A DNA stretch of 64,000 nucleotides from Gordonia polyisoprenivorans NBRC 16320 = JCM 10675 (GTDB taxonomy: Bacteria > Actinomycetota > Actinomycetes > Mycobacteriales > Mycobacteriaceae). Under the pieces are notes generated by a model. The model saw nothing but the letters and a program-made list of their open reading frames with translations, was not told the DNA's origin and searched no databases. A program made the position numbers and the translations under genes. Below, one piece after another: positions 25,873-36,151 of the stretch (the stretch's first letter is position 1; every line of letters starts with the position of its first letter). The stretch is from NCBI RefSeq assembly GCF_000241325.1, contig NZ_BAEI01000009.1, positions 1 to 64,000 on the forward strand, in the 5' to 3' direction.

Positions 25873-28800
25873 CTGATCACCTCGTGTTCGACGACGGGGC
25901 CCCACAGCCGGCGGGCGAGCGTGGTGAAGACCGGCTCACCCGACACCAGGCCGATCTGTGCCCAGGGTGCGGTGTCGGCGGCGCAGACCGAGGTCAACGT
26001 GTCGAAGTCGACGGACGCGGTGACATCGGCGCCGTACACCAACCGCAGATAGGGGTCGGTATGCGCGCCGAACTTGCCGGCGAACGAGGTGGCCGCGGCG
26101 TTCAGCGCGATCATCTCCGAGCTCCCGCTCGCGCGTTTGATGCCATAGGCGGCACCGGGATCCAGCGGTAGTGGCAACACGGTCTGCAGACCGAGCCGAC
26201 GGATCGCGACGAGCTCGGCGAGCAAAGCGAGCGGATCGTCGGGGCCGGCCAGGCGGACCACGGAGATCCCCGGCGCCTTTCGATCGGCGCGGCCGATCAT
26301 CGTCGTCGAGTCGATCACCGGACCGCCGACCGCGCCGCAGCGTTGCGCCGCGGCGAGCGCGACAAGCCGAATCCAGGCCGAAAGTCGGTGTTTGGCGCGC
26401 ACTTTCGAGTAGGTCGCGGCGACAATACCGGTGCCGAAGACGTCGCCGACGCTCCCGTGCACCCGGGTACCGTCCGGGAGATCGAGCACGAAATCACGGG
26501 TCGCGGCATCTCCGTGCCGCAGACCGACCGCCGCGTCGTATACCGCACCGACCTGCCGTGAGATGCGGACCAGTTCGCGTCGCCCGAATTCGGCCGGCGG
26601 CAGGGTGCCACGGCGCACCTCGGCCATCTGGCAGTCCCGGAGATCGGCGCCGGCGAGCATACGGGCCAACAGCCGATCACCGATCGCCCACTCCTCGAGA
26701 CCGGCGACCCTGACCTCGAGGCGGTCGGAATCGTCGTGCTCCTCATCAGGCATCCGGGCACCGAGACGCTGTCGCACGAAACCCTCGATGGGATTGGCGA
26801 AAAATGAGACGAGCGAGGTCAATTCGACGTCGGAATCGGCGTCGGGGGCAGGGATCCCGAGGTGGGCACCGGCGATCGGCCGCACCGGCTGTTTCGTGCC
26901 CCGCAGGGCACGGGCACCGGCGAGCAGTCCCCGATCGAAACTGAACGGACCCTGCACACCACCGACGCCACCGGGCTCGAAGTTGCGGGCATCGAAGCCG
27001 TGCAGGGTGTGCCGGCGGATGAACCCGGCAGCCCGGATACCGCAGAGGGTGGCAACCGTGTCGGCGAGTTCGCTGACGACCACCGCAGGCGGCACCCGAC
27101 TGCCCGAGACCGGGTCGGCGCCGGTGTAGAAGACCAGGAAGTGTTCCTGCGCGGCGGTCAGCGCGTCGAGGAACAACTGGCGATCCTCGGCGCGGGGGTT
27201 GCGTTCTCCGACCAGCGGAACCCGACCCAGGATGTCGTCGCCGTCGACGCGCAACGCCCTCGGGAAGGCCTCGGCGTCGACGCCGAGCAGCACGATGACC
27301 CGGTGCGGTACCGAGCGCATCGGCACCAGCGTGCACACCGTCAATTCACCCGTGCGGAAGTTGGCCCGTGTCGGGCGCCCGGCGATCATCATCGCGACGA
27401 GATCGCGCACATCGGAGAGCCGCAGCAGACGCTCACCCTTCGGCGGGTCCTCGGTATCACATGCGAGTGCCTCGGTATCACATGCGAGTGCCTCGGTGAT
27501 GGATCGGTGCGCCTGCGCCGTCTGCCATTCGTCACCGGGCGCGGTCTCGGTCAACTCGTCGACGATCGCGATCAGACTCTCGGCCCAGTCCGCCGCCGAC
27601 GCGGACCCCGACAGGCGCACCACGAGCGCGCCCAGGCGGTCGACGAATTCCATCAGCCGTCCCGCCAGGTCGATCTGGGTGCTCTCCACACCCTCCAGCG
27701 GCAGTGCGGCACCCAGCCATTCACCGTCGTCCTCCTCGGCGACGACGCCGAGCGCCACCCGGTCGAGCCCGGCGGAGAAGGTCCCCTGACCGAAACCCGA
27801 GAGGCCGAACCGCTTTCGTTGCGTCTCATCGATTCCCCACCGGATTCCGCTGCGCGAGAGCCATTCCCGCACCCAATCCAGATCGTCGTCGGACATCGCG
27901 AAGCGACGGCTCACCGGTTCGCGCGTCAACAGGTCGGTGACCTGGCCCGCGGTGATCCGGCCGACGGCCAGTTCGACGACGGTGGCCACCACGTCGAGGA
28001 CCGGATTGAGGTGGCGCAGACCGCGATCGGCGAGGCGGACGCGCAACGCGGCGGCCGGGTGGTCGAGTCCACTCTGGCCGAAGGCGCCGCGGACCAACGG
28101 CGCGAACGTCTCGACGTCCGGGCACATCACGATCACGTCGCGCGGTTGCAGGGTCGGGTCGGCGTCGAACAGATGCAGCAGCCGGTCCCGCAGGGCCTCG
28201 ACCTGCCGTTCGGGACCATGGCAGGCGTGGATCTCGATCGAGTCGTCCGCGGCACATGTGCCACGGTCCGCGCGGGGATCGGAGTCGTCGCGGATGCCGG
28301 CCTGCACGGTCTGCAGCACCGTCGCCGGGGGGTGGTCGCCCGCCCGATGATGCACCTCGGTGTCGAGGTGCCCGGCGATGGACAGCTGCAATTCCTGCAC
28401 ATCGTGGGACAGCCCGGCCAGCAACGGATTTCGCAAGGACGGCGGACGCCACGACGCGCGCCGGGCATCAGCGGGTGCCGCCGTCGTGGCCACCGCACGC
28501 CACAGCGCGGGACCGGGGTGCGGCACGAACAGGTGCACATCGCGGTGGGCACCGAGCGCCGAGGCCACCTGCCGGAACGTCTCGGTGATGCGGGTCGGCC
28601 CGAACACCGACACCCGCGGCGGGAGGTCCACGGCGCCGGGGTCGGCGCGCACGGCCTCGCACAGTGCATCGAGCCGCTCCACCGGATGTGCGGCCCCGAC
28701 GCGTTCGCGGACGGCGCGCCAGAACCTGGGTTGCCACGCCATGTCGTCGGGCAGAGCCGCGCCGGCACCGTTACTCTGCCCACCGGCCGCCCAGTCGGCG

Positions 28801-29318
28801 AGCATGCCGGGCCGCTGGCGGGCGTAGCGCTCGAAGAGGTCGGCGATGTGGCGCGCAGTGGCGTACCGGCGACCGAGTCGGGCCCCGTCCGGGCCGTCCC
28901 CTTCGGTGGTGTTCGTGCCGGCGCCGGCGGCCGTTGCAGTGGATGCGGACCCGATGTGCCGGGCCAGCATCGCCATCTGCGGGTCGTCGACGAGGTCGTC
29001 GAGAACGGCGAGTACCGGCCAGACCAGCGCATCGGCGCGCCAGGCCGTCGCGGTCTGCGCGTCGGTGTCGAGGGCGTCGATCACGGCGTCGGTCAGCTCG
29101 CCCGGTGAGCAGAAGCCGATGTTGGCGGCGATTCCGTCACCGAGCTCGGGCGACGATCCCAACCGGACCGCCAGCCGCTGCGACAACCACCGTTCGATTC
29201 CTCGCGCGGGCACGGCCACGATCTCGCTCGCCATCGGGTCGGGCAGACCGGTGGCCAGGACGTCGGCGAGCGCGTCGGCCAGGACGTCGGTGCGCTCGGC
29301 GCGGTGTAGTCGCAGCAT
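25869..29318 (-). CDS. recC: Exodeoxyribonuclease V subunit RecC
   Basis: A 1149-residue RecBCD scaffold subunit, which holds the inactive helicase-like and nuclease-like domains that read Chi in E. coli. It opens with LRLHRAERTDVLADALADVL and ARGIERWLSQRLA, the RecC N-terminal family signature, and contains HACHGPERQVEALRDRLLHLFD and DVIVMCPDVETFAPLV of the helicase-like fold. First gene of the operon, with a GGAGCGAGG ribosome site before the ATG. A 21-bp perfect duplication gives two ALACDTE heptapeptides near residue 610. Confidence 0.95.
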   Translation of the reverse strand: MLRLHRAERTDVLADALADVLATGLPDPMASEIVAVPARGIERWLSQRLAVRLGSSPELGDGIAANIGFCSPGELTDAVIDALDTDAQTATAWRADALVWPVLAVLDDLVDDPQMAMLARHIGSASTATAAGAGTNTTEGDGPDGARLGRRYATARHIADLFERYARQRPGMLADWAAGGQSNGAGAALPDDMAWQPRFWRAVRERVGAAHPVERLDALCEAVRADPGAVDLPPRVSVFGPTRITETFRQVASALGAHRDVHLFVPHPGPALWRAVATTAAPADARRASWRPPSLRNPLLAGLSHDVQELQLSIAGHLDTEVHHRAGDHPPATVLQTVQAGIRDDSDPRADRGTCAADDSIEIHACHGPERQVEALRDRLLHLFDADPTLQPRDVIVMCPDVETFAPLVRGAFGQSGLDHPAAALRVRLADRGLRHLNPVLDVVATVVELAVGRITAGQVTDLLTREPVSRRFAMSDDDLDWVREWLSRSGIRWGIDETQRKRFGLSGFGQGTFSAGLDRVALGVVAEEDDGEWLGAALPLEGVESTQIDLAGRLMEFVDRLGALVVRLSGSASAADWAESLIAIVDELTETAPGDEWQTAQAHRSITEALACDTEALACDTEDPPKGERLLRLSDVRDLVAMMIAGRPTRANFRTGELTVCTLVPMRSVPHRVIVLLGVDAEAFPRALRVDGDDILGRVPLVGERNPRAEDRQLFLDALTAAQEHFLVFYTGADPVSGSRVPPAVVVSELADTVATLCGIRAAGFIRRHTLHGFDARNFEPGGVGGVQGPFSFDRGLLAGARALRGTKQPVRPIAGAHLGIPAPDADSDVELTSLVSFFANPIEGFVRQRLGARMPDEEHDDSDRLEVRVAGLEEWAIGDRLLARMLAGADLRDCQMAEVRRGTLPPAEFGRRELVRISRQVGAVYDAAVGLRHGDAATRDFVLDLPDGTRVHGSVGDVFGTGIVAATYSKVRAKHRLSAWIRLVALAAAQRCGAVGGPVIDSTTMIGRADRKAPGISVVRLAGPDDPLALLAELVAIRRLGLQTVLPLPLDPGAAYGIKRASGSSEMIALNAAATSFAGKFGAHTDPYLRLVYGADVTASVDFDTLTSVCAADTAPWAQIGLVSGEPVFTTLARRLWGPVVEHEVIR
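27450..27491 (-). repeat. 21-bp perfect tandem duplication in recC
   Basis: Copies at 27450-27470 and 27471-27491 are identical (starting CTCGGTATCACATGCGAGTG) and add seven residues to RecC in frame. Confidence 0.92.
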
Positions 29319-29333
29319 GTCGCCTCGCTCCGG

Positions 29334-29816
29334 TCAGTCCCTCGGCCGCAGCTCCGGGAGTTGCGCCCGGTGGGACTCGAGGATCTGCCGGGCCGACGGC
29401 GGGATCGGAGTCGGCCGACCGGTCGCCGGGTCGATGACGACCATGGTGGTACGGGCGAGGGCACACAGGGTGCCGTCGGCGGCCGACAGCGTGGCGCCGA
29501 TCGTGTAGGAACTCGTGCCCAGGCGCGTGATCGCCAACCGCATGACGACGGGATCGAGGGTGTAGTCCAGCGTTGCCCGGAACTCCACGTCCTGACGCAC
29601 CACCAGGATCGGAAGTCGTTCGGCCCCACCCGGGAACCATCGGGAAAACGCGCGCACCCGGCCTTCCTCGAACAGCCGCGCAAATTGTACGTTGTTGATG
29701 TGGGCGTTGATATCCATGTCGCCCCAACGCAATTGGAGCTCGACCTCCGCGGGCGCGTGCGGCGGCGGCACCTCGGCGTCGGGTGTCGGTGTCGTCGGCT
29801 GGGTGTCGGGGTCCAC
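29334..29816 (-). CDS. Acyl-CoA thioesterase (4HBT hotdog fold)
   Basis: A 160-residue hotdog thioesterase with the 4HBT catalytic segment RWGDMDINAHINNVQFARLFEEGRV (landmark near residues 31-54), where the Asp of WGDMD is the expected nucleophile/base, and a central strand DVEFRATLDYTLDPVVM. The family hydrolyses acyl-CoA or acyl-ACP. The GTG at 29816 has AGG 9 nt upstream; a GTG at 29840 would add eight residues and cannot be excluded. It lies 15 nt upstream of recC on the same strand and may share its transcript. Confidence 0.85.
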   Translation of the reverse strand: MDPDTQPTTPTPDAEVPPPHAPAEVELQLRWGDMDINAHINNVQFARLFEEGRVRAFSRWFPGGAERLPILVVRQDVEFRATLDYTLDPVVMRLAITRLGTSSYTIGATLSAADGTLCALARTTMVVIDPATGRPTPIPPSARQILESHRAQLPELRPRD

Positions 29817-29991
29817 GAGGGGGAGCCTAGCGCCACGCACCGACGGTCACGCGCGGCGACCCGCGCCGGGACACGCCCACAAATGGCGGCATGTGTCCGG
29901 CGTAGTCCGTACACTCATCTCCCGAGTGGGCCGAGCCGGACGTTGCAGGAGTATCCCGGCGCATGCGGACATGAGGGGCATTGGGGGCCGG

Positions 29992-30567
29992 GTGATCGTG
30001 CAGACGTCGCGGATGTTGTTGCGGCCGGTCGAACGCTGCGACGTCGACGATCTCGTGCGCCTCGACAGCGATCCGCACGTGATGCACTTTGTCAGCGGCG
30101 GCATCGCCACACCCCGCAGTCTCGTCGAGGAGTGGGTCGTGCCCCGCGCGCAGACCGAATTACGCACCGGCCGCGGCGGCCTGTGGACGGTGATCGATCG
30201 GCGTTACGGGGTGTTCCTCGGCTGGGTGTCGTTACGGGCGCCGCGGCACTCCAGCCGCCCGGAGCTGGAACTGACCTATCGGTTGCGGCGCGAGTACTGG
30301 GGCCGGGGCTTGGCCACCGAGGCCGCGCGGATCGTCACCGACCTCGCGTTCACCGACCTCGACGCGCAGCGGGTGTTCGCCAGCGCCACCTCCACGCACG
30401 CGGCGTCGCGTCGTGTCATGGAGAAGCTGGGCATGCGGATCTGCGGCATTCACGTCGGCGACGAGAACGCGCCGGGCGGATTCGGCGAGGTCGAATACGA
30501 CCTGCTCCGTGAGGACTGGCAACGACGTCACGAGGGTTGGGGCGCCTCGACCGATCTGACCGCCTGA
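29992..30567 (+). CDS. GNAT-family N-acetyltransferase (RimJ/RimL type)
   Basis: A 191-residue acetyltransferase. It begins QTSRMLLRPVERCDVDDLVRL, typical of the Acetyltransf_3 group, and contains the acetyl-CoA loop RREYWGRGLATEAARIV and the C-terminal AASRRVMEKLGMRICG. The substrate may be an N-terminal amino group, an amino acid or a drug. The start is uncertain: GTG 29992 (after a G-rich stretch), GTG 29998 and ATG 29971 are all in frame; sequence upstream of 29971 is not coding in composition. Confidence 0.85.
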   Translation: MIVQTSRMLLRPVERCDVDDLVRLDSDPHVMHFVSGGIATPRSLVEEWVVPRAQTELRTGRGGLWTVIDRRYGVFLGWVSLRAPRHSSRPELELTYRLRREYWGRGLATEAARIVTDLAFTDLDAQRVFASATSTHAASRRVMEKLGMRICGIHVGDENAPGGFGEVEYDLLREDWQRRHEGWGASTDLTA

Positions 30568-30595
30568 TTCGGCGTTCACCGCGACGAGGACCATA

Positions 30596-30607
30596 ATGTC
30601 CTGACAT
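30596..30607. promoter_or_regulatory. Small palindrome ATGTCctGACAT upstream of ndh
   Basis: A 5+2+5 bp palindrome in the 200-bp gap between the acetyltransferase gene and ndh, about 160 nt before the ndh start. It has the size of a dimeric repressor site, but no regulator can be named. Confidence 0.3.
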
Positions 30608-30767
30608 GGATGCCTCACCGCGACCGATCGGGCGGCGAGGACTACCGTGAAGAGGCGTGCGGCGTGACCGCGTCCGCACCCAGACCGTATCCACGGCCCG
30701 ACACAATCGAGCATGCATGCCCACCAGCGGGTATGTCGACCACGATCGATGAGGAGACGTTCTTCCG

Positions 30768-32264
30768 ATGAGCAGCCCCACCCCGACTTCGGCACGCCCT
30801 CACGTCGTCATCATCGGCTCCGGCTTCGGTGGTCTCTTCGCCGCCCAACGGCTCGCGAAGGCCGATGTGGACGTCACGCTCATCGGCAAGACCACCCACC
30901 ACCTGTTCCAGCCGATGCTCTACCAGGTGGCCACCGGCATCGTCGCCGAGGGCGAGATCGCCCCGGCCACCCGCGTGGTACTGCGCAAGCAACGCAACGT
31001 CACCGTGCTGATGGGCGATGTGTTCCAGATCGACCTGACCGCCAAGACGGTGACCTCCCGGTTGCTCGAGCGCATCACGGTGACGCCCTACGACAAGCTC
31101 ATCATCGCCGCGGGCGCCGACCAGTCGTACTTCGGCAATGACCATTTCGCCGAGTACGCGCCGGGTATGAAGACCATCGACCACGCCCTCGAGTTGCGCG
31201 GGCGCATCCTCGGCGCGTTCGAGCAGGCCGAGCTGTCCGACGACCCTGCCGAGCGCGCCAAGCTGTTGACCTTCGTGGTCGTCGGCGCCGGCCCCACCGG
31301 GGTCGAGCTGGCCGGTCAGATCGCGGAGATGAGCGACAAGACCCTCAAGGGAGCCTTCCGCAACATCGACCCCACCGAAGCCCGGGTGATCCTGCTCGAC
31401 GCGGCTCCCGCGGTGTTGCCACCGTTCGGCGAGAAGCTCGGTCGCAAGGCCGCCGCGCGCCTGGAGAAGATGGGTGTGGAGATCCAACTCGGTGCGATGG
31501 TCGTCGACCTCGACTACGACGGCCTCGTGGTCAAGGAGAAGGACGGCAGCACCCGACGGATCGAATCGCAGTGCAAGGTGTGGTCGGCGGGCGTGCAGGC
31601 CAGCCCGCTCGGCAAGCAACTCGCCGAGCAGTCGGGTGTCGAACTCGACCGGGCGGGGCGCGTGAAGGTGCTGCCCGATCTGACCATCCCCGATCACCCA
31701 GAGGTCTTCGTCGTCGGCGACATGATGGCCGTCGACGGCGTGCCGGGCGTGGCGCAGGGCGCGATCCAGGGCGGCCGCTACGCCGCCGATGCGATCAAGG
31801 CCGAGCAGAAGGGTCAGACGCCGGATCAGCGCAAGCCGTTCAGCTACTACGACAAGGGGTCGATGGCCACCATCTCGCGTTTCAGCGCGGTGATGCAGGT
31901 GCCGATCCCGGGTACCAAGAAGAAGTTCGAGACCGAGGGATACTTCGCCTGGCTCGGCTGGCTCGCGCTGCACCTGGTGTACCTCGTCGGTTTCCGCAAC
32001 CGGCTGAACACGCTGATCAACTGGTTCTTCGCGTTCAGCACGCGCGGCCGCTCGCAGCTCGCGGTGACCGAACAGCAGGTGTACGCGCGCACGGCCATCG
32101 GCGCGCTATCGGCACTGGAGAACAAGTCGGTGCCCGAGGTGGAGGCCGAGGCGGCCGGTGCCGACGACACCGCGGCGGCGACCGAATCCGCGAACAAGCC
32201 CACCAGCGACGCCGACGCCACCACGACCGAGGCCGACAAGGCCTCCGCGGCCGAGGCCAGCTAG
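30768..32264 (+). CDS. ndh: Type II NADH:quinone oxidoreductase
   Basis: A 498-residue single-subunit NADH dehydrogenase that passes electrons from NADH to menaquinone without pumping protons. It has an FAD-binding GSGFGG at 17-22, an NADH-binding VVVGAGPTGVELAG near 170, FVVGDMMAV near 320 and a C-terminal membrane-anchoring region with WLGWLALHLVYLVGF. It matches M. tuberculosis Ndh (Rv1854c) throughout. After about residue 445 there is an extra acidic, Ala- and Thr-rich tail. AGGAGA precedes the ATG by 10 nt. It converges on ureD. Confidence 0.96.
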   Translation: MSSPTPTSARPHVVIIGSGFGGLFAAQRLAKADVDVTLIGKTTHHLFQPMLYQVATGIVAEGEIAPATRVVLRKQRNVTVLMGDVFQIDLTAKTVTSRLLERITVTPYDKLIIAAGADQSYFGNDHFAEYAPGMKTIDHALELRGRILGAFEQAELSDDPAERAKLLTFVVVGAGPTGVELAGQIAEMSDKTLKGAFRNIDPTEARVILLDAAPAVLPPFGEKLGRKAAARLEKMGVEIQLGAMVVDLDYDGLVVKEKDGSTRRIESQCKVWSAGVQASPLGKQLAEQSGVELDRAGRVKVLPDLTIPDHPEVFVVGDMMAVDGVPGVAQGAIQGGRYAADAIKAEQKGQTPDQRKPFSYYDKGSMATISRFSAVMQVPIPGTKKKFETEGYFAWLGWLALHLVYLVGFRNRLNTLINWFFAFSTRGRSQLAVTEQQVYARTAIGALSALENKSVPEVEAEAAGADDTAAATESANKPTSDADATTTEADKASAAEAS

Positions 32265-32283
32265 GGGCTGGGCTGAGCCCTAG
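32261..32283. terminator. Compact hairpin shared by the ndh and ureD stops
   Basis: An inverted repeat (CTAGGGGCT at 32261-32269, AGCCCTAG at 32276-32283, one bulged G) includes both convergent stop codons. It could end transcription from either side. There is no U-tract. Confidence 0.45.
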
Positions 32284-32990
32284 ATCTGCGCGAGAGCTGC
32301 CACATCGAGGGCGTCGCAGTGGGCTCGTGCCTGAGCGACCCCCCGACCCAGTGCGGTGGTGAGCGATGCATCGGCGACGAGGGCGAGCCGCGCCGCGAAA
32401 TGGTCTGCGTCGACGTGGGCGGGGCTCGCGTCAGGGTACCGGAACACGCTGGTCAGTGCGTTGAAACCCGCTGTAGCACAAGCCGATCCGGCCCCCAACT
32501 CGAGTCCGTGACGCAGGATGGGACGCCGGTCGACGTCGACGTGGAGTCGTCCGCGCCATCGTCCGGCGTCGTCGCCGGGGTGATCGACGGCCGACCGGCC
32601 GATCTGGATGTGCTCGTGCAGATCGATCGTCGCGTCGGCGTCGGCGTGCACCTCGATCACCGAATCGTGGTGGGCTCCGCCGGCCACCACGGTGGGCTGC
32701 GGGTCGAGCCGCAGACGGGCGCCCGCGCCGACCTCGATACGCCATCGCGAGGTCGACTCCGCCCGATCCGCGGCGGGCAGGGCGATCATCGCGGCCACCG
32801 AACCGAGGTCGAGCGACGTCGCCTCCGCGAGATGCACGAGAACCTCGATGTGGTCGCCGCCCAGCGGGGTCGCCGCAGTCCCGATCAGGTGTGCACGCGA
32901 CGTCCCGGTCCGGCGAACGGCCAGCCCGCCGGTGGCACGCACACGCGGCGAGCGACCGGCCTCGACGACGATCTCGACCTCGGTGCGCAT
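32280..32990 (-). CDS. ureD: Urease accessory protein UreD
   Basis: A 236-residue UreD/UreH-family protein that acts with UreF and UreG to deliver nickel to apo-urease in the cytoplasm. Recognisable are RAHLIGTAATPLGGDHIEVLVHL and the VAGGAHHDSVIEVHADADATIDLHEHIQIGRSA region (landmarks), with the short mycobacterial-type length rather than the 270-290 residues usual elsewhere. It is the last gene of the ure operon and starts directly after the ureG stop with no intergenic base. Confidence 0.88.
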   Translation of the reverse strand: MRTEVEIVVEAGRSPRVRATGGLAVRRTGTSRAHLIGTAATPLGGDHIEVLVHLAEATSLDLGSVAAMIALPAADRAESTSRWRIEVGAGARLRLDPQPTVVAGGAHHDSVIEVHADADATIDLHEHIQIGRSAVDHPGDDAGRWRGRLHVDVDRRPILRHGLELGAGSACATAGFNALTSVFRYPDASPAHVDADHFAARLALVADASLTTALGRGVAQARAHCDALDVAALAQI

Positions 32991-33695
32991 CTACCGTCCG
33001 GCCGCCCCGCCACCCACCGGCGCGTCGGCTGCGAGATGACCACGCACCCAGGCCAGCACATCGGTGGCGGCGGGGTCGTCGGTGAGTGAGATCATCGCGG
33101 TCGGGCGGCCCTCCCGGACCTTGGCGGCGTCGCGACGCATCACCTCCAGATCGGCACCGACCTGCGGCGCGAGGTCGGTCTTGTTGATGACGAGCAGGTC
33201 CGACCAGGTCACCCCGGGGCCGCCCTTGCGGGGAACCTTGTCGCCGCCGGCGACGTCGATGACGAAGATCTGCACGTCGATCAGTCCGGTGGAGAAGGTG
33301 GCGGTGAGGTTGTCACCGCCGGACTCGACGAGGATCAGATCCAGCGGCGGATTGGCCGCGATCAGGTCGTCGATCGCGTCGAGGTTGGCGGTGATGTCGT
33401 CGCGGATCGCGGTGTGCGGGCAGCCACCGGTCTGCACGGCGGTGATCCGTTCGTCGGGCAGGACGGCGTTGCGGCGCAGGAAGTCGGCGTCCTCGGTGGT
33501 GTAGATGTCGTTGGTCAGCACGGCGACCGACAGTTCGTCGCGCAGTTGGCGGCACAGGGCCGCGACGAGTGCGGTCTTGCCGGAGCCGACGGGCCCGCCG
33601 ATGCCGACGCGCAGCGCTTCTCCGGGCTCGCGATGGCGGCGTGGCCGGTCGTGGCCGTGATCGTGGGGTTCGCCGTCGATCAGGTGCGGGGGCAT
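32991..33695 (-). CDS. ureG: Urease accessory GTPase UreG
   Basis: A 234-residue SIMIBI GTPase that powers nickel insertion into urease. P-loop [14 protein letters not shown] is at 31-44; the nickel-binding CPH motif ([12 protein letters not shown]), ESGGDNL and NKTDLAP are all present. The first 25 residues carry a His-rich stretch ([16 protein letters not shown]) that may store or hand over nickel; there is no ureE in the operon, so this stretch may stand in for the UreE metallochaperone. A 70-bp gap separates it from ureF. Confidence 0.95.
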   Translation of the reverse strand: MPPHLIDGEPHDHGHDRPRRHREPGEALRVGIGGPVGSGKTALVAALCRQLRDELSVAVLTNDIYTTEDADFLRRNAVLPDERITAVQTGGCPHTAIRDDITANLDAIDDLIAANPPLDLILVESGGDNLTATFSTGLIDVQIFVIDVAGGDKVPRKGGPGVTWSDLLVINKTDLAPQVGADLEVMRRDAAKVREGRPTAMISLTDDPAATDVLAWVRGHLAADAPVGGGAAGR

Positions 33696-33765
33696 GGATT
33701 CCTCTCGGGGGTCGGATCGTGATCGGGCTTGGTCTGCGGTCGGCTCGGCTCGTGGGCCGAGCGGG

Positions 33766-34425
33766 TCAACTCATGAACAGGGGCATGGGCCGGGTCTCGT
33801 GACGCTCGGCGAGGACGTCGAGAATCGGATCGGACAGATCCGCGAGTCCGGTCGCGGCCTGCGCGGCCACCGCTTCGCACTCGGCACCGAGGTCGGCGAT
33901 CATCACCGCGACATCGGCCGGGTCGAGGGCCAGGAGCCGCTGCCCGGCCGTCGCCGTGCCGCTCACCGTCGTGTAGACGCACACGAGCGCGGTCTGCATG
34001 CCCGACAGGCCCGACGCCGCGCCGACCGAGCCGCTGATGACCGGCAGATGAGTGCTCGGCAGGTGCGCCGAGAAATCAGTCGCCGGGAACATGCGGCGGG
34101 CCAGTCGGACCATGCCGCGGCCCTGAGCGAGAGACGCTTTGCGCGCGGCGGCCGACGGGGTGCGGGCATCGGTTTCGATCTGGGCGGCCCGAACGTCGAG
34201 GGTGCCCTCGGCCACCGCGGCGGCGATCGACGCCGCGACCAGGCCGCTGGTGGTGAGTCGTCGGTGCAGGAAGGCGGCGAGGTCGGCGACGCCGCGCACG
34301 AAGCCGTCGGTGATCGCCTGCTCGACACCACCGGAGTGGACGTGGCCGCCCACCGGCAGGCGCGAATCGGCCAGGGTCAGCATCATCGCCAACGACGACG
34401 TGGCGGGCGCAGCGGGATCGGTCAC
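33766..34425 (-). CDS. ureF: Urease accessory protein UreF
   Basis: A 219-residue all-helical UreF protein, the GTPase-regulating partner of UreG in the UreDFG complex. It starts [25 protein letters not shown], the family signature, followed by a segment ([21 protein letters not shown]) in its second half. GTG start at 34425, 6 nt after the ureC stop. Order ureA-B-C-F-G-D matches M. tuberculosis. Confidence 0.92.
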   Translation of the reverse strand: MTDPAAPATSSLAMMLTLADSRLPVGGHVHSGGVEQAITDGFVRGVADLAAFLHRRLTTSGLVAASIAAAVAEGTLDVRAAQIETDARTPSAAARKASLAQGRGMVRLARRMFPATDFSAHLPSTHLPVISGSVGAASGLSGMQTALVCVYTTVSGTATAGQRLLALDPADVAVMIADLGAECEAVAAQAATGLADLSDPILDVLAERHETRPMPLFMS

Positions 34426-34431
34426 GGCGGC

Positions 34432-36150
34432 TCAGAACAGGAAATACCGTTGTGCCATCGGCAGTTCGGGCACCGGCTCGGCATCCCACACCGCCCCGTC
34501 GATGCGCACGGTGAAGGTGTCGGGGTCGACCTCGATGGTCGGCGTCGCGGCATTGCGCGGCATGTCGGCCTTGCCGAGGGCGCGGGTGTTCTTCACCGGT
34601 ACCAGCCGGCGACGGATGCCGATGCGATCGGCCAGATCCTCGTCGCAGCCCGGCGCGACGAAGCTCAGCGAGGTGTCGGCGGCGGTCGGTGCTTCGGCAC
34701 CGAACATGGGTCGGGGCAGGACCGGCTGCGGGGTCGGGATGGAGGCGTTGGCATCTCCCATCTGCGCCCAGGCGATCGCGCCACCCTTGATCACCAGGTC
34801 CGGCTTCACACCGAAGAACGCCGGATCCCACAGCACGAGGTCGGCGAGCTTGCCGATCTCGACCGAACCGATTTCGTCGTCGAAACCGTGGGCGACCGCC
34901 GGACAGATCGTGTACTTGGCGATGTAGCGCTGTGCGCGGTTGTTGTCGGCGCGGCTGTCACCCTCGAGCGCCCCACGTTTGCGCTTCATCACGTGCGCGG
35001 TCTGCCACGTCCGCAACACCACCTCGCCGATACGACCCATCGCCTGCGCGTCCGACCCGATCATCGAGATCGCACCCAGGTCGTGCAGCAGATCCTCGGC
35101 AGCGATGGTCGACGGCCGGATGCGGCTCTCGGCGAACGCGAGATCCTCGGGCACGGTGGGATTGAGGTGATGGCAGACCATCAGCATGTCGAGGTGTTCG
35201 TCGAGGGTGTTGACGGTGTGCGGGCGGGTCGGATTCGTCGAACTCGGCAGCACGTTGGCCGCCGCGGCAACGGTGATGATGTCGGGTGCGTGCCCGCCGC
35301 CTGCACCCTCGGTGTGATAGGCGTGGATGCTGCGTCCGGCGATGGCACCCAGGGTCGATTCGACGAAGCCGGCCTCGTTGAGCGTGTCGGAGTGCAGCGC
35401 CACCTGCACCCCGGTCTCGTCGGCCACGCGCAGGCAGGCGTCGATCGCGGCCGGTGTACTCCCCCAGTCCTCGTGGAGCTTGAATCCCGATGCGCCGGCC
35501 CGGATCTGCTCGCGCATGGCCTCGGCGCTGACGGTGTTGCCCTTGCCCAGCAGGGCGATGTTCATGGGCCAGTGATCGGTGGCGGCGAGCATCGACGCCA
35601 GATGCCACGCGCCGGGCGTGACGGTGGTGGCCTTGGAGCCCTCCGCGGGTCCGGTGCCGCCGCCGATCAGCGTGGTGATGCCGTTGCCGAGCGCCTCGTC
35701 CATGATCTGCGGGCAGATGAAGTGGACATGGCAGTCGATACCGCCGGCCGTCAGGATCTTGCCGTTGCCCGCGATGATCTCCGTCGACGCCCCGATCACC
35801 AGGTCGGGATGCACCCCGTCCATCGTGTCGGGATTTCCGGCCTTACCCAGGGCTACGATGCGGCCGTCGCGGATTCCGATGTCGGCCTTGATGATTCCCC
35901 AGTGGTCGAGCACGACCACGCCGGTGATGACGGTGTCGGGCGCGCCATCGGCGCGGGTGGCGCGACTCTGCCCCATCGATTCCCGGATGACCTTGCCGCC
36001 ACCGAACACCGCTTCGTCGCCGGCCAGACCCGGTCCGCCGCAACGGTCCTCGGTGACCTCGATGAGCAGATCGGTGTCGGCGAGACGAATCCGATCACCG
36101 GTGGTGGGGCCGAACAGTTGCGCGTAGCGGTCACGTCCGAGGATCGCCAT
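34432..36150 (-). CDS. ureC: Urease alpha subunit UreC (catalytic)
   Basis: A 572-residue nickel enzyme that hydrolyses urea to ammonia and carbamate. All metal and catalytic residues are present with a constant +7 offset from Klebsiella urease: His141, His143, carbamylated Lys224, His253, His279 and Asp367, plus flap Cys326 and His327. The ATG at 36150 comes 1 nt after the ureB stop. Separate alpha, beta and gamma genes are the standard bacterial form. It gives the cell nitrogen from urea and can buffer acid. Confidence 0.98.
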   Translation of the reverse strand: MAILGRDRYAQLFGPTTGDRIRLADTDLLIEVTEDRCGGPGLAGDEAVFGGGKVIRESMGQSRATRADGAPDTVITGVVVLDHWGIIKADIGIRDGRIVALGKAGNPDTMDGVHPDLVIGASTEIIAGNGKILTAGGIDCHVHFICPQIMDEALGNGITTLIGGGTGPAEGSKATTVTPGAWHLASMLAATDHWPMNIALLGKGNTVSAEAMREQIRAGASGFKLHEDWGSTPAAIDACLRVADETGVQVALHSDTLNEAGFVESTLGAIAGRSIHAYHTEGAGGGHAPDIITVAAAANVLPSSTNPTRPHTVNTLDEHLDMLMVCHHLNPTVPEDLAFAESRIRPSTIAAEDLLHDLGAISMIGSDAQAMGRIGEVVLRTWQTAHVMKRKRGALEGDSRADNNRAQRYIAKYTICPAVAHGFDDEIGSVEIGKLADLVLWDPAFFGVKPDLVIKGGAIAWAQMGDANASIPTPQPVLPRPMFGAEAPTAADTSLSFVAPGCDEDLADRIGIRRRLVPVKNTRALGKADMPRNAATPTIEVDPDTFTVRIDGAVWDAEPVPELPMAQRYFLF

Positions 36151-36151
36151 C

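Noticed and set aside
23488..26052. An 854-codon open frame antisense to recB, and similar ones opposite recC and the urease genes
   Set aside because: Each lies opposite a gene with complete catalytic motifs and shows no recognisable domain.
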